A stretch of DNA of 64,000 nucleotides from Amycolatopsis taiwanensis DSM 45107 (GCF_000519205.1 NZ_JAFB01000044.1:1-64000); one strand, 5' to 3'; shown: positions 1 through 8,715, numbered from the stretch's first letter. Numbers and translations: made by a program. Notes: generated from the letters alone by a model not told the origin.

Positions 1-251
1 GCTACGAAGGCGCGGGGATCGGCGTGCGCACCCCGATCAAACAACCCGCCGGCAACCAGGTACTCGACGTGGACAACCGGACCTACAACGCCCTCCTCCG
101 CGGACTGCGCTGCCTGGGCGAACGCGGCTTCGCCGTCCTCACCGGCCGCTGGCGCGCCCTCCACCACACCACCGCCCACCCCAGCAAGATCGGCAACATC
201 GTCAAAGCCGCCCTCGTCCTCACCCACTACGAACACGGCCGACTCACCTAA
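1..251 (+). CDS. DDE transposase, C-terminal part (cut by window edge)
   Basis: The reading frame is open from the first bases of the window and ends at 251. The roughly 80 residues visible match the C-terminal part of IS4/IS5-type DDE transposases of actinomycetes: a basic stretch with GIGVRTPIK, then RGLRCLGERGFAVLTGRW, then the closing IGNIVKAALVLTHYE. The catalytic acidic residues would lie outside the window, so activity cannot be judged. It marks a mobile element at the left edge of the accessory block. No clear terminal inverted repeat can be paired because the left end is missing. Confidence 0.75.
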   Translation, partial: YEGAGIGVRTPIKQPAGNQVLDVDNRTYNALLRGLRCLGERGFAVLTGRWRALHHTTAHPSKIGNIVKAALVLTHYEHGRLT

Positions 252-1106
252 AAATCGTTGAGATCACCTCACTGGGGACGAAAAAGGTCACCACTGACAA
301 CTTTCGCGTTGCCGGGAAGCCGGGGCTTGCCGAGGCCGCGAGTGACCGCGGCGACGGCAGTGTCCCCGTACAGAAGCAGATTCATCACCTGACGTCCCAC
401 GCCGCCGTGGCTTCGGTGATCAGAATCCTGATGGTCGTTCCTTTTGCTCGATGGATGGATCCAGCCAATGTGGATAAAGAGGTTGAGACAGTGAAAGCTC
501 CCACGCCGCACGGGTCGTATCGGGCACGCCCGTGCGGTGGTGGGGTGTCAGACGGTGGTTGCGGGGGGTTCTTCGACCAGGATGGTGTGGCGGCGACGGG
601 TCGGGACCATCCATGTCGGGTGGGAGATGCTGCGTCGAACACCGACCCGGCCGGTTTACGCTGGTACACCGGTGGTCGGTCCGACTTCAACGCTCGGCAC
701 CGAAGGCGGGGTCAGGTGGTCGCACCCTCTCGCCGCGGCGTCTATGCATTGCGGTACAGACCAAGCCGGACCGTGTGGCCACGTTCACAATACCGGTCCC
801 CGGCCAGTTCATGGCGTTGCCGCGGTGAAGACGCAACGCGATGGACGCAGGGATCGGTGGACAGTCATATCTTGGATATGTAGAGTCCAGGTAGTGCGAG
901 CGAGCAAGGGCGCACGAAGCGGCGGTGTCCTGGTGGCGACCGCCTTGCGCGGACCTCGGGCGCCAGCACCGGGAGCCTACTTCAGGCGGGTTCCGTGAGG
1001 GAGTGAGCGCCGGGCCCGGGCAAACCGCTGATCGATCAGGGTAGTACATCTGCCGATTCACCAGCCGCGCGAAACATGCCGGAGAATCCTTGGAGAAGCT
1101 ACCAGA
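252..1106. other. Long gene-poor stretch between transposase and regulator
   Basis: About 850 bases with no convincing gene on either strand. The open frames here are short, overlap one another on both strands, and have arginine/proline-rich compositions typical of GC-rich antisense frames. The one recognisable structure is a palindrome at 871-891 that matches the palindrome upstream of the cupin gene. The sequence may be the scar of an insertion or deletion beside the transposase. Confidence 0.5.
871..891. promoter_or_regulatory. Operator-like palindrome A (Rrf2-type site candidate)
   Basis: An imperfect 21-base palindrome of the form CTTGGAT-7-GTCCAGG, closely matching the one at 2732-2752. 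The downstream bases are also similar: GTAGTGCG follows here and GTTGTGCG there, and a GGCGGTGTCCTG-like block comes a little further on. It lies about 215 bases before the ParB-like regulator gene. The nearby Rrf2 regulator is the obvious candidate ligand, by inference. Confidence 0.5.
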
Positions 1107-2084
1107 ATGCAATCTTCCTCGACGCCATGTTCCTCTGGAGATCAGCACTCGGGCACGCGAATTCCCGTCGCCATGCTGGTGGAGGCGGACTCGCCGCGGC
1201 TCGACGGTGAGGACGAGGAGCACATCGCGATACTCGCGGAAAACGATCAGGAACTTCCACCGATTCTCGTGCACCGGCAGTCCATGCGGGTGATTGACGG
1301 CATGCACCGCTTGCGGGCTGCGCTGCGACGAGGTGCGGAAACAATTGCCGCCGAATATTTCGACGGTACCGAAGCGGATGCTTTCGTACAAGCCGTGCGA
1401 GCGAATATCGGGCACGGGCTGCCATTGTCCTTGCGCGACCGGAAGGCCGCCGCCACTCGGATCGCGCGCTCGCATCCCGGGTGGTCCGACCGAGCCATCG
1501 CCAAGGTGACGGGGCTCTCGCACAAAACGGTCGCCGCTGTCCGGCGTTCGAGTGGGGAAGTTACCCAGTCGACGGTGCGGGTGGGGCGAGATGGCCGGGC
1601 GCGCCCGGTCGATCCGGTGGGCGGCCGTCGTGCGGTGCGGGACGCCATCGTCGCCAGCCCGAAAGCCTCGTTGCGGGAAGTGGCGCGAAAGGCCGGCGTC
1701 TCGGTCGGCACCGCGCAAAAGGTGCGCGAACAGCTGAACCGTGGTGACGATCCGGTTCCCGAGCCACACCACAAGCACGACCCCGGCCACTCGCCGTTAC
1801 CTCAGCTACTCTGCGGGGACACGCCGGCCACCGGCACAATGCCTGACGAACAGGACATGTCGTCTATCACGCGGAGTCTGTTGACCGATCCGTCACTCAG
1901 ACTCACTGAATGCGGGCGCGAACTACTCAGATTGCTGGCGGTACACGCGAAGAGCCAGAACCACTGGAACGAGTTGGCCGAGGCGGTGCCCCCGCACCGC
2001 GTCGCAGTCGTCTTCAAGCTCGCCAATGAGTACGCAAGGGCATGGGAAGACCTGTGTAAGAAATTGCATAGACGTGCCGCGTAG
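1107..2084 (+). CDS. ParB-like (StrR-type) pathway-specific transcriptional regulator
   Basis: A 325-residue protein with an N-terminal ParB/sulfiredoxin-like domain (about residues 15-95, including ELPPILVH and VIDGMHRLRAA), then a helix-turn-helix (about 110-145, WSDRAIAKVTGLSHKTVAAV) and a second HTH-like segment (about 180-205, SLREVARKAGVSVGTAQKV). This layout is that of the StrR/NovG/Bbr group, which activates antibiotic gene clusters. The ATG at 1107 has GGAGAAG eight bases upstream. The gene carries a TTA codon at 1797-1799, the rare leucine codon tied to bldA control in Streptomyces. It stands at the head of the men-like cluster and probably regulates it. Which promoters it binds cannot be seen. 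Confidence 0.8.
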   Translation: MQSSSTPCSSGDQHSGTRIPVAMLVEADSPRLDGEDEEHIAILAENDQELPPILVHRQSMRVIDGMHRLRAALRRGAETIAAEYFDGTEADAFVQAVRANIGHGLPLSLRDRKAAATRIARSHPGWSDRAIAKVTGLSHKTVAAVRRSSGEVTQSTVRVGRDGRARPVDPVGGRRAVRDAIVASPKASLREVARKAGVSVGTAQKVREQLNRGDDPVPEPHHKHDPGHSPLPQLLCGDTPATGTMPDEQDMSSITRSLLTDPSLRLTECGRELLRLLAVHAKSQNHWNELAEAVPPHRVAVVFKLANEYARAWEDLCKKLHRRAA

Positions 2085-2159
2085 CGGTGTGGTGGACCGC
2101 GATTCGCCACCGACCACCGCCGAAGAGGTCGAGTTCTGACCGATGTCGACCTGGTTGTC

Positions 2160-2197
2160 CATACTCGACAGCCGAGACATGTAAAATGTCGAGTATG
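2160..2197. promoter_or_regulatory. Inverted repeat over the Rrf2 gene start
   Basis: A perfect 11-base inverted repeat, CATACTCGACA (2160-2170) and TGTCGAGTATG (2187-2197), with a 16-base spacer. The right arm includes the likely ATG of the Rrf2 gene, so a bound regulator would block its own expression. The spacer and right arm (ACATGTAAAATGTC) resemble the centre of the palindromes at 871 and 2732. Autoregulation is an inference from position. Confidence 0.6.
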
Positions 2198-2665
2198 CGA
2201 ATGGGTCAGGCAGTTGAATGGACCTTGCATTCATGTCTGAATCTGGGCTGGGTCGACCATCCCGTGTCCACGGCCCGGCTCGCCAGGCTCTACGGGCTGC
2301 CCGCCGCCTATTTGAACAAGCAACTCCAGGCGCTGGTCCGGGCCGGGATCCTGACCTCCGTGCCGGGGCCGCACGGCGGGTTCCGACTCGCGCGTAACCT
2401 GGAGCACGTTTCGCTGCTCGACGTCGTGGTGGCGGTGGAGGGACCGGACAGCGCCTTCCGCTGCACGCAGATCATCCGACACGGCCCGGGTGGCCGGCCG
2501 GATGTCGACTACCGGAGCGCGTGCGCGGTCTCCCAGAGTATGCGGCGGGCCGAACTGGCCTGGCGGCGTGAACTCGCCGCGCGCACGCTGGCCGATGTGG
2601 CTGCCGACGTCACTCGGCAAAACCCCGACGCACCGGGCCACATTCGCGCCGCGCTCGCCCGATGA
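2195..2665 (+). CDS. Rrf2 family transcriptional regulator
   Basis: A protein of about 156 residues with the winged-helix fold of the Rrf2 family. The recognition region reads STARLARLYGLPAAYLNKQL, followed by the wing VPGPHGGFRLAR and the dimerisation helix. Family members sense redox state, iron-sulfur clusters or small molecules. Three cysteines are present, one in the N-terminal helix and two in the region where IscR holds its cluster. Their spacing is not the IscR pattern, so cluster binding is uncertain. The start could also be 2186 or 2201; 2195 (MRMGQAVEW) agrees best with relatives. The inverted repeat at 2160-2197 overlaps it. It probably controls the cupin gene just downstream. Confidence 0.85.
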   Translation: MRMGQAVEWTLHSCLNLGWVDHPVSTARLARLYGLPAAYLNKQLQALVRAGILTSVPGPHGGFRLARNLEHVSLLDVVVAVEGPDSAFRCTQIIRHGPGGRPDVDYRSACAVSQSMRRAELAWRRELAARTLADVAADVTRQNPDAPGHIRAALAR

Positions 2666-2731
2666 AACACTGATTCAGCGGTATACAAGGGGTTTTCTCC
2701 TCATCTCGCGAACGCAACTGGCACGACCTAT

Positions 2732-2752
2732 CCTGGATATGTAACATCCAGG
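2732..2752. promoter_or_regulatory. Operator-like palindrome B upstream of the cupin gene
   Basis: CCTGGAT, seven bases, then ATCCAGG: perfect 7-base arms in a 21-base element. It sits between the Rrf2 gene and the cupin gene, 155 bases before the cupin start. It is near-identical in its core to palindrome A at 871-891. Rrf2 binding is inferred from the company it keeps. Confidence 0.55.
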
Positions 2753-2906
2753 TTGTGCGGGGCGGAGGCGGGTGTCCTGCCGTCGGGAGCCACGCAGGAT
2801 GCGCGACAACTCGGCTTGTTCGCTGAGTACCTCCTCCCTGACTTGATCGGCGATCAAGGGCCGCGGGACGGTCTCGCCGTGAGCAATCAGTAGAAAGGAG
2901 AGAATT

Positions 2907-3392
2907 TTGGCTTCCCAGACATCTCCGTACGCACTCGCCGCCGAGGAAGGCGAGGCGTTCTGGTTCGGGGACTTTCTGATCACAGTCAAGGCATCGGGTG
3001 AGCAGACCGGGGGTCGGTTCTCACTTCTCGAGCAGACCGCCGCCAAGGGGGCGGCGACTCCGCTCCACATCCATCCGCACGATGACGAGACGTTCTACGT
3101 CCTGGAGGGAGATCTGACCTTCTTCCTCGACGGCCAGAGCCCGATCTCGGCGACGACCGGCTCGTTCGTCCACATCTCCGGCACGACCAAGCACGCCTTA
3201 CAGGTGGACTCCGAGATCGCGCGGGTCATCGACATCACCACCCCCCGGCACGAGAGCTTCCTGCGCGCCGCGGGGGTCGCGGCCGAGGGCAGGGCCCTTC
3301 CTCCGCGGGTGCCGCCGGACATGGAACGGCTTACCGCCGCGGCGCGTGAGTACGGCGTGGAGATCCTGGGTCCGCCGCCAGGCGAGGTCTGA
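2907..3392 (+). CDS. Cupin domain protein (quercetinase-like)
   Basis: A 161-residue single-domain cupin. Metal-ligand motif 1 is HIHPHDDETFYVLEGDL (about residues 51-67) and motif 2 includes the HISGTTKHAL segment, giving the usual His/His/Glu/His set. Such proteins bind Fe, Ni or Mn and act as dioxygenases, isomerases or ligand sensors; the substrate cannot be told. The start is TTG at 2907, chosen because GAAAGGAGA lies four bases upstream. There is an in-frame TTA codon at 3198-3200. It lies between an Rrf2 gene and an NmrA-like gene, a grouping often linked to quinone or electrophile response, which would fit a cluster making a naphthoquinone. Confidence 0.8.
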   Translation: MASQTSPYALAAEEGEAFWFGDFLITVKASGEQTGGRFSLLEQTAAKGAATPLHIHPHDDETFYVLEGDLTFFLDGQSPISATTGSFVHISGTTKHALQVDSEIARVIDITTPRHESFLRAAGVAAEGRALPPRVPPDMERLTAAAREYGVEILGPPPGEV

Positions 3393-3441
3393 TCAGGAGA
3401 GTCGCCAAGCGTTCCACGAGTGCAGATAAGGGAGGAAACCA

Positions 3442-4188
3442 ATGAAAATTGCTGTCATGGGTGCCACCGGCACGGCGGGGTCGAGAGTCGTGCGGTCGCT
3501 CAAGGCCAAAGACGTCGACGTCGTCGAGGCATCCCGATCGCAGGGCGTCGACCTGGTGAGTGGCGACGGACTGGCGGCCGCGGTGGCCGGGGCCGACGCG
3601 GTTATCGACGCCTCGAACGCGTTTCCCCCGAACGAATCGATGGAGTGGTCGCAGGCGCTGACGACCGCGACCCGGAACGTGGTGGAAACGTGCTCGGAGC
3701 GCGGCGTGAATCGGCTGGTGTTCCTGTCGATCAGCGGCGTGGAAAACCCTGCCTTCGACAATTTCCCCTATTATGTCGCCAAGCGTGAGCAGGAGAAGAT
3801 CGTCAAGAACAGCGGGCTCGGCGCGACGATTCTCAAAACCACGCAGTGGTATGAGTTCGCGACCAACCCGGCGGCCGTGACGTTCCGCGAGGACGAGGTC
3901 GAGGTGCAGGACTGGCTCATCCAGCCCGTCGCGGTCGACACCGTGGCCGACGTGCTCGTCCGGGAGGCGCTGCAGCCGCCCCGTGAAAGCCCCGTGCTTA
4001 TTACCGGGCCCAACAAGGTTCGCCTCCCCGAACTGGTCAGGCGGAGGCTGGAGGCGCTCGGAGACGCCAGGCCCGTGCGCACGGTACAGCCGCCTCTCGC
4101 CGTGTTGGGCGAGGGCGCTCTGGTCGCCCCGCAACAGGCGCGGGTCGTGGGTCCGGATGTCGACACCTGGCTCGCCGCCCTGAAGTAG
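3442..4188 (+). CDS. NmrA-like / atypical SDR NAD(P)-binding protein
   Basis: A 248-residue protein opening with a Rossmann signature (MGATGTAGSRVVRSL), then an acidic strand end, AVIDASNAF, and the FLSISGVE ... YYVAKREQEKIV segment with the Tyr-x-x-x-Lys-like spacing of extended and atypical SDRs. It belongs to the NmrA/TMR-like group of NAD(P)-binding proteins, some of which are quinone reductases and others redox sensors. GGGAGGAAACC precedes the ATG. It is co-directional with the cupin gene 49 bases upstream and is followed by a terminator, so the two probably form one transcript. The substrate is unknown. Confidence 0.8.
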   Translation: MKIAVMGATGTAGSRVVRSLKAKDVDVVEASRSQGVDLVSGDGLAAAVAGADAVIDASNAFPPNESMEWSQALTTATRNVVETCSERGVNRLVFLSISGVENPAFDNFPYYVAKREQEKIVKNSGLGATILKTTQWYEFATNPAAVTFREDEVEVQDWLIQPVAVDTVADVLVREALQPPRESPVLITGPNKVRLPELVRRRLEALGDARPVRTVQPPLAVLGEGALVAPQQARVVGPDVDTWLAALK

Positions 4189-4205
4189 ACCTATTGCCGC
4201 ACATC

Positions 4206-4243
4206 GGCCTGCGGAATCCCGTCGCGGATTCCGCAGGCCTTTG
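4206..4243 (+). terminator. Strong intrinsic terminator
   Basis: Perfect 14-base arms at 4206-4219 and 4226-4239 with a 6-base loop, followed by a short T-run. It closes the cupin/NmrA-like transcript and separates it from the biosynthetic operon. Confidence 0.8.
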
Positions 4244-4529
4244 TCATGTTCGAGTGGGGAATCTGTCCGGTTGAACGTTCGGGCCTACCCGTAATAATCT
4301 CCGCTGATAATCCCGGGTAAAGATCATTGCATCGGACGGTGGCCGGAACTTCGTGTCCCCGAAACGATGATCTTCGTTGGCCGTGGAATCGGTTGACGTC
4401 AGCGCGCGGCATATGGTCGACTGTGTTCCGTCGGGATTTCGGAGTACGCGAGAATTTCTCGCGCCGGTTATCGTGGACCGGTTCACCCGAATATTAATAA
4501 TTGTTTCTGAAAGGCCGTTGGGGGCCCGG

Positions 4530-5663
4530 ATGCAATCTATCGAAGGCCTGACCGCCGATCGACACGACGTTGGTGGCCGGCTGCGGACAGGGGACGTGGT
4601 CACCCCTCGAGAACTGCTCCAGGAACTGCCGGTCAGTGATGCGGCCGGCCACCATGTCCGGGCGGGACGGCGAGCCGTCCGTGAGGTGCTGGGTGGCGAC
4701 GACGACCGGCTCCTCGTGCTCGTGGGTCCCTGCTCGATCCATGACGTGGATGCCGGCCTGGAGTATGCGAAATCGCTTCGTGTGCTGGCCGACGAACTCG
4801 CCGACGACCTGCTTATCGGGATGCGCATGTATTTCGAGAAACCCCGGACGACTGTGGGTTGGCCGGGACTGCTTACCGATCCACAGCTGGACGGAAGCGG
4901 AGATCTGACGAGTGGGCTGCGCGCGGCGCGAAACCTGATGCTCGAGGCGGCCGAACTCGGCGTGCTGGTCGCGACGGAATGGTTGAGCCCGGCCGCACCC
5001 CCGTACCTGGCGGACCTGGTGTCCTGGGGCGCGATCGGCGCGCGGACGGTCGAGAGCCAGGTGCACCGGCAACTGGCGAGCGGGCTGCCGATGCCGATCG
5101 GAATGAAGAACGGCACGTCGGGTTCGGTGGCTCCGGCGATCGCGGCCATCCGGTCCGCGGCCGCTCCGCACTCCTATCTCGGCATCGACGCCAACGGGAC
5201 AGTCGTCCGCACGCACAGCAGCGGAAATCCGGACTGCCATGTGGTGCTGCGGGGATCGGCCGGCCGGCCCAACTACCACGCCGAAGACGTCCGGGAGACC
5301 GGCCGGCAGCTGGCGGCGGAGAAGCTGCCGACCGGGCTCGTCGTGGACGCCAGCCACGGCAACAGCGGCAAGGATCACGAGCGTCAGCCCGTGGTGGCTC
5401 GCGAGATCGCCGCGCAGATCGCGGGCAGATCGAGCGATATTCGCGGCGTCATGCTGGAAAGCTTCCTTGTCGCGGGCAGGCAGAACTGCGATCGTCGACG
5501 GGGCGTATTCGGACAAAGCATCACCGACGCCTGCATGGGCTGGGACACCACGGTCGACGTGCTCGAGTCTCTTGCCCAAGCCGTGCGCTCGCGCCGGAGT
5601 TCCTCATCGACGCATACCGGTATCGACGCAACCCACGAGAAACAACCTGGAGACCGGCAATGA
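4530..5663 (+). CDS. Type I 3-deoxy-7-phosphoheptulonate (DAHP) synthase
   Basis: Joins phosphoenolpyruvate and erythrose 4-phosphate, the committed step to chorismate. The protein (about 377 residues from the ATG at 4530) has the AroF/G/H-type signatures: LVLVGPCSIHD, MRMYFEKPRTTVGWPGLL, GARTVESQVHRQLASGLPMPIGMKNGTSG and VDASHGNSGKDH. The metal-binding Cys, His, Glu and Asp of the family are all in place. Actinomycetes usually make housekeeping DAHP with the type II enzyme, so a type I copy inside a cluster suggests dedicated precursor supply. It starts the operon after a terminator and its stop overlaps the next ATG. A TTG at 4518 is an alternative start. Confidence 0.92.
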   Translation: MQSIEGLTADRHDVGGRLRTGDVVTPRELLQELPVSDAAGHHVRAGRRAVREVLGGDDDRLLVLVGPCSIHDVDAGLEYAKSLRVLADELADDLLIGMRMYFEKPRTTVGWPGLLTDPQLDGSGDLTSGLRAARNLMLEAAELGVLVATEWLSPAAPPYLADLVSWGAIGARTVESQVHRQLASGLPMPIGMKNGTSGSVAPAIAAIRSAAAPHSYLGIDANGTVVRTHSSGNPDCHVVLRGSAGRPNYHAEDVRETGRQLAAEKLPTGLVVDASHGNSGKDHERQPVVAREIAAQIAGRSSDIRGVMLESFLVAGRQNCDRRRGVFGQSITDACMGWDTTVDVLESLAQAVRSRRSSSSTHTGIDATHEKQPGDRQ

Positions 5664-7222
5664 ATTTTCTGCTGAAGAACCTGTTGTGGCCGAAATCGCA
5701 CCCGCTGTACCTGCACGAGAATTTCCTGGCCGCCGCCCGGTCCGCACCGGCGACTCCGATTCACTTCGACAAACCGCTCAACGCCTTTCCCGAGCTCGGG
5801 ACGCACACCACCTACGCGGAGTCGGCGCAGTCGGTGGCCGAGCTGGCCACGCGGATCATCGAAGCCGGCATCGCGCCGGGCGAGCACGTTGGCGTGTTCA
5901 AGTCGGCTTCGTTCGACAGCTACTTGACCGCGGTCGCGCTCTCCTACGCCGGTGCGGTGCCGGTCATGATCTCGCCGCATCTGACGGCGGACACGCTTTC
6001 CGCGATGGCCGGCCGGTTGTCGGATCCGTGGCTGATCTACGACTACACCACGGAAAGCAAGATCAAGGCGGTGGAGACCGTCAAGCCGGAGAAGAAGATC
6101 GACTTGATCGAGCTCCAGCGCGGGAGCGTCGCCGCGGTGGCGCCGCCCGCCGGGCGACGGCCCATGCACGACATCGCCTACATGACGCACACTTCGGGCA
6201 CCACGGGAATACCGAAGCTCATCGCGCATTCGCCGACTTCGATGGGATGGCGGGTTACCTGGCAGCGCCGAATCCTGTCGTTGGTCGACAACCGCGGAAT
6301 CGCGGCGTTCCACGTGTCGCCCGTGCATTCCCGGTTCAACATCGGGATAGCGTCGCTCATGTCCTTCGAGTTTCCGATGCTGGTCATCGCGGACCCCTCG
6401 GAGGACAACGTCGAGCAGCTGATGAGGTGTTACCGGCCGCTGACGTTGGAGACGCATCCCAACGATTTCATGCGGTGGGCCTCGTTGGTCGACAAGGACC
6501 CGGACATCTTCTCCAGCGTGAAGTACCTGCATTCGACGTTCGACGCGATCAACAAATCCACCATGTTCGCGTTCCTCCGGGCCTCGAAGTACCGGATGCC
6601 GGTGTTCCTGCAGGTATACGGCCAGAGTGAATGCGGGCCCATGGTCCTGCGCGCGCACACGCGGCAGAGCCTGCGTTTCACGAACATGCGGTCCATGGGG
6701 GTCGGCATGCCGTCGCTGACGAAGGTGCGCGTGGTCGACCAGAACGGTCGCAAGCGGCGCCGCGGCGAGCAGGGCGCAATCGAGATGTTCTCCCGCGGCC
6801 GGGCGATCACCTACTACAACGAGGACGAGCGGTTCCAGAGCAACCTGCACGGCGACTGGTGGAACAGCGGGGATGTCGGCAAGATCGACCGGTTCGGGTC
6901 GCTGTGGCTGCATGACCGGCAAGTCGACGTGAACGACGGCATCGAGAGCAATCTGGAACTCGAAGACGTGCTCCTCGACCAGCTTCCGTTCCTCAACGAG
7001 GTCGTGATAGTCCGGGGAACCGACGGGGGACCGCAACCGGTGGTGTCGGTGGTCGATGGCAAGGAGTTCGACTGGGGAGAGTGGTGGAAGTGCGTGTCCG
7101 ACATGCCGCGCTTCAACCGGCCGATCATCATGCGATACGAGGAGCTTCCCCGCACGGCAACGGCGAAAGTACAGCGCCGTCAGCTCGAGGCGGTCCTGGG
7201 CTCCGGGACGGCCAACTCATGA
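5660..7222 (+). CDS. ANL-superfamily AMP-forming ligase (acyl-CoA or amide synthetase)
   Basis: A 520-residue adenylate-forming enzyme. The P-loop core YMTHTSGTTGIPK is near residue 175, YGQSECGP near 320, the hinge region WLHDRQVDVNDGIESNLELEDV near 415-437, and the closing catalytic lysine lies in PRTATAKVQRRQLE. The length and the N-terminal LLWPKSHP.. LHENF layout remind me of the NovL/SimL amide synthetases of aminocoumarin pathways, but I hold that loosely; an aryl-CoA ligase is equally possible. The ATG overlaps the DAHP synthase stop (ATGA) and its own stop overlaps the next ATG, so it is translationally coupled to both. It is not the OSB-CoA ligase, which is encoded separately at 11495. 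Confidence 0.8.
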   Translation: MNFLLKNLLWPKSHPLYLHENFLAAARSAPATPIHFDKPLNAFPELGTHTTYAESAQSVAELATRIIEAGIAPGEHVGVFKSASFDSYLTAVALSYAGAVPVMISPHLTADTLSAMAGRLSDPWLIYDYTTESKIKAVETVKPEKKIDLIELQRGSVAAVAPPAGRRPMHDIAYMTHTSGTTGIPKLIAHSPTSMGWRVTWQRRILSLVDNRGIAAFHVSPVHSRFNIGIASLMSFEFPMLVIADPSEDNVEQLMRCYRPLTLETHPNDFMRWASLVDKDPDIFSSVKYLHSTFDAINKSTMFAFLRASKYRMPVFLQVYGQSECGPMVLRAHTRQSLRFTNMRSMGVGMPSLTKVRVVDQNGRKRRRGEQGAIEMFSRGRAITYYNEDERFQSNLHGDWWNSGDVGKIDRFGSLWLHDRQVDVNDGIESNLELEDVLLDQLPFLNEVVIVRGTDGGPQPVVSVVDGKEFDWGEWWKCVSDMPRFNRPIIMRYEELPRTATAKVQRRQLEAVLGSGTANS

Positions 7223-8691
7223 CAGAGGGCGCAACGGCTCCGCTGCCCTCGGTCGTGGTGGTGGGAGCGGGCCCCAGTGGGCTTGTCGCCGCAAGCCTGC
7301 TGAGCGGTGCGGGCTTGCGGGTCCGGCTGCTCGAACGGCTTCGTGCCCGGCGCGAGGGCACCCGCGCGCCCACCTTGTGGCCGCGGGCGATGAACGTCAT
7401 GGACCTGATCCGCTGCGGCCGGCGGGTCCGTGATGTGGCGCACCGGGTGGACAACCTGACGTTCGTCGACGACGGTAATCGCACGCGGGTTCCCCTAAAA
7501 GACCTGGCCTGCTGGACGCTGCCGCAGTACCAGTTGGAGGAAATCCTGGAAAACCGCGCCCGCGAGCTGGGTGTCACGATTTCCCGGGACACGGAGGTCG
7601 GCAGCCTCACCGGCTCGACACCCGGCAACATTTCCCTGTGCGTGCGGCGAAACGGTGTAGACGAGCTTGTCGACGCCGATGTCGTGATCGCGGCCGATGG
7701 GGCGCACTCCGCGGTCCGGAAGTCGCTGGACATCGATTTCGCTGGACACGAGTACGGCTCCCGGTTCGGACTCGTCGATTTCGTGGACGAAGCGGGAGAG
7801 TATGCCCGCGACACAGTCGAAACGTATACGGGCGAACCGGGAACGCTGGTGGTCGTGCCACTGCCTGGCAAGGTGATCCGGCTGGTCGCGCCGCTGGGCG
7901 ATCGCGACGCCGAAAGCCTGCAGGTGATCCGGGAAAGAATCGAACGGTACGGGTTCAAGGGCGAATTCGGCGACCTCAGCTGGCGGTCGGTGTTCTACGT
8001 CTCGGTGAAGATCGCCGAGCGGTTCAGCGATGGCGGCGTCGCACTGATCGGTGACGCGGCGCACGTGCAGTCGCCGGCCGGCGGCCGGGGAATGAACAAC
8101 GCGATCGAGGACGCGATGTCCGTGGCACTGCACATTATCTCGGCCACGACACGGCCTGATCCGGATTACGCACATGCCTTGTCGGACTATGCGAGCGAGC
8201 GACGAAGGTTCGTCGAGGCCGAGCTCGGATTGATCCAGCGGAGGACGGACCGGTGGGTGTCGAGTTCCTCGGCTGACGACGAAGCTTCTACCGAGGAGGC
8301 GCGGCTCCCCGGACTGCCTGCCGAGCGTCGCGCCGCCTTGCGGGCCGCCGGTATTCCGGCCACCGGCCACGGTGGCGGCGCGGTCGTCGGCACGGAGGTG
8401 TGCTGGCGGGACATCGGCATCGAGCCGGACGCTCTGGGCCGGCCCTCGGTGCTGGTCGTCGGCGGTCTCGAGCTCCCGGCGATCACGGGTTCGACGGTCG
8501 CGCCGCACGTTTACGAAGTAGCGAAACTGCACCTCATCGGCAGGCCGGAGCCGGCACCGAACGGGATCTACGTAGTGCGTCCGGACGGAACCGTGCCGGC
8601 CTTCTGGCCGGAGCGATGGTGCCGGGATCGCCCGACGCTGGCCGCGGACATCGGGACCGCGTGCCGGCAGGCGAGCGGGCACTCCGGGTAA
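7219..8691 (+). CDS. FAD-dependent aromatic monooxygenase (group A)
   Basis: A 490-residue class A flavoprotein hydroxylase. The N-terminal dinucleotide fold is VVVVGAGPSGLVAASLL, the DG motif VIAADGAHSAVRKSL lies near residue 155, and the FAD ribityl GD motif ALIGDAAHVQSPAGGRGMNN near 275. A C-terminal thioredoxin-like extension ends in the IYVVRPDGTVPAFWP-type motif found in PHBH-fold polyketide and phenol hydroxylases. It would use NAD(P)H and O2 to hydroxylate an aromatic or quinone substrate, plausibly a dihydroxynaphthoate in this cluster. The start overlaps the ligase stop. Confidence 0.88.
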   Translation: MTEGATAPLPSVVVVGAGPSGLVAASLLSGAGLRVRLLERLRARREGTRAPTLWPRAMNVMDLIRCGRRVRDVAHRVDNLTFVDDGNRTRVPLKDLACWTLPQYQLEEILENRARELGVTISRDTEVGSLTGSTPGNISLCVRRNGVDELVDADVVIAADGAHSAVRKSLDIDFAGHEYGSRFGLVDFVDEAGEYARDTVETYTGEPGTLVVVPLPGKVIRLVAPLGDRDAESLQVIRERIERYGFKGEFGDLSWRSVFYVSVKIAERFSDGGVALIGDAAHVQSPAGGRGMNNAIEDAMSVALHIISATTRPDPDYAHALSDYASERRRFVEAELGLIQRRTDRWVSSSSADDEASTEEARLPGLPAERRAALRAAGIPATGHGGGAVVGTEVCWRDIGIEPDALGRPSVLVVGGLELPAITGSTVAPHVYEVAKLHLIGRPEPAPNGIYVVRPDGTVPAFWPERWCRDRPTLAADIGTACRQASGHSG

Positions 8692-8715
8692 CGGCTTCTC
8701 CATCGAGGTATCGAA

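Noticed and set aside
687-1790. A 367-codon open frame on the minus strand
   Set aside because: It runs opposite the ParB-like regulator, is His/Arg-rich with no recognisable domain, and has no ribosome site; it is an antisense frame of GC-rich coding DNA.
4411-4440. A StrR-type binding site before the DAHP synthase gene
   Set aside because: One half resembles GTCGACTG but no matching second half follows at the expected distance.
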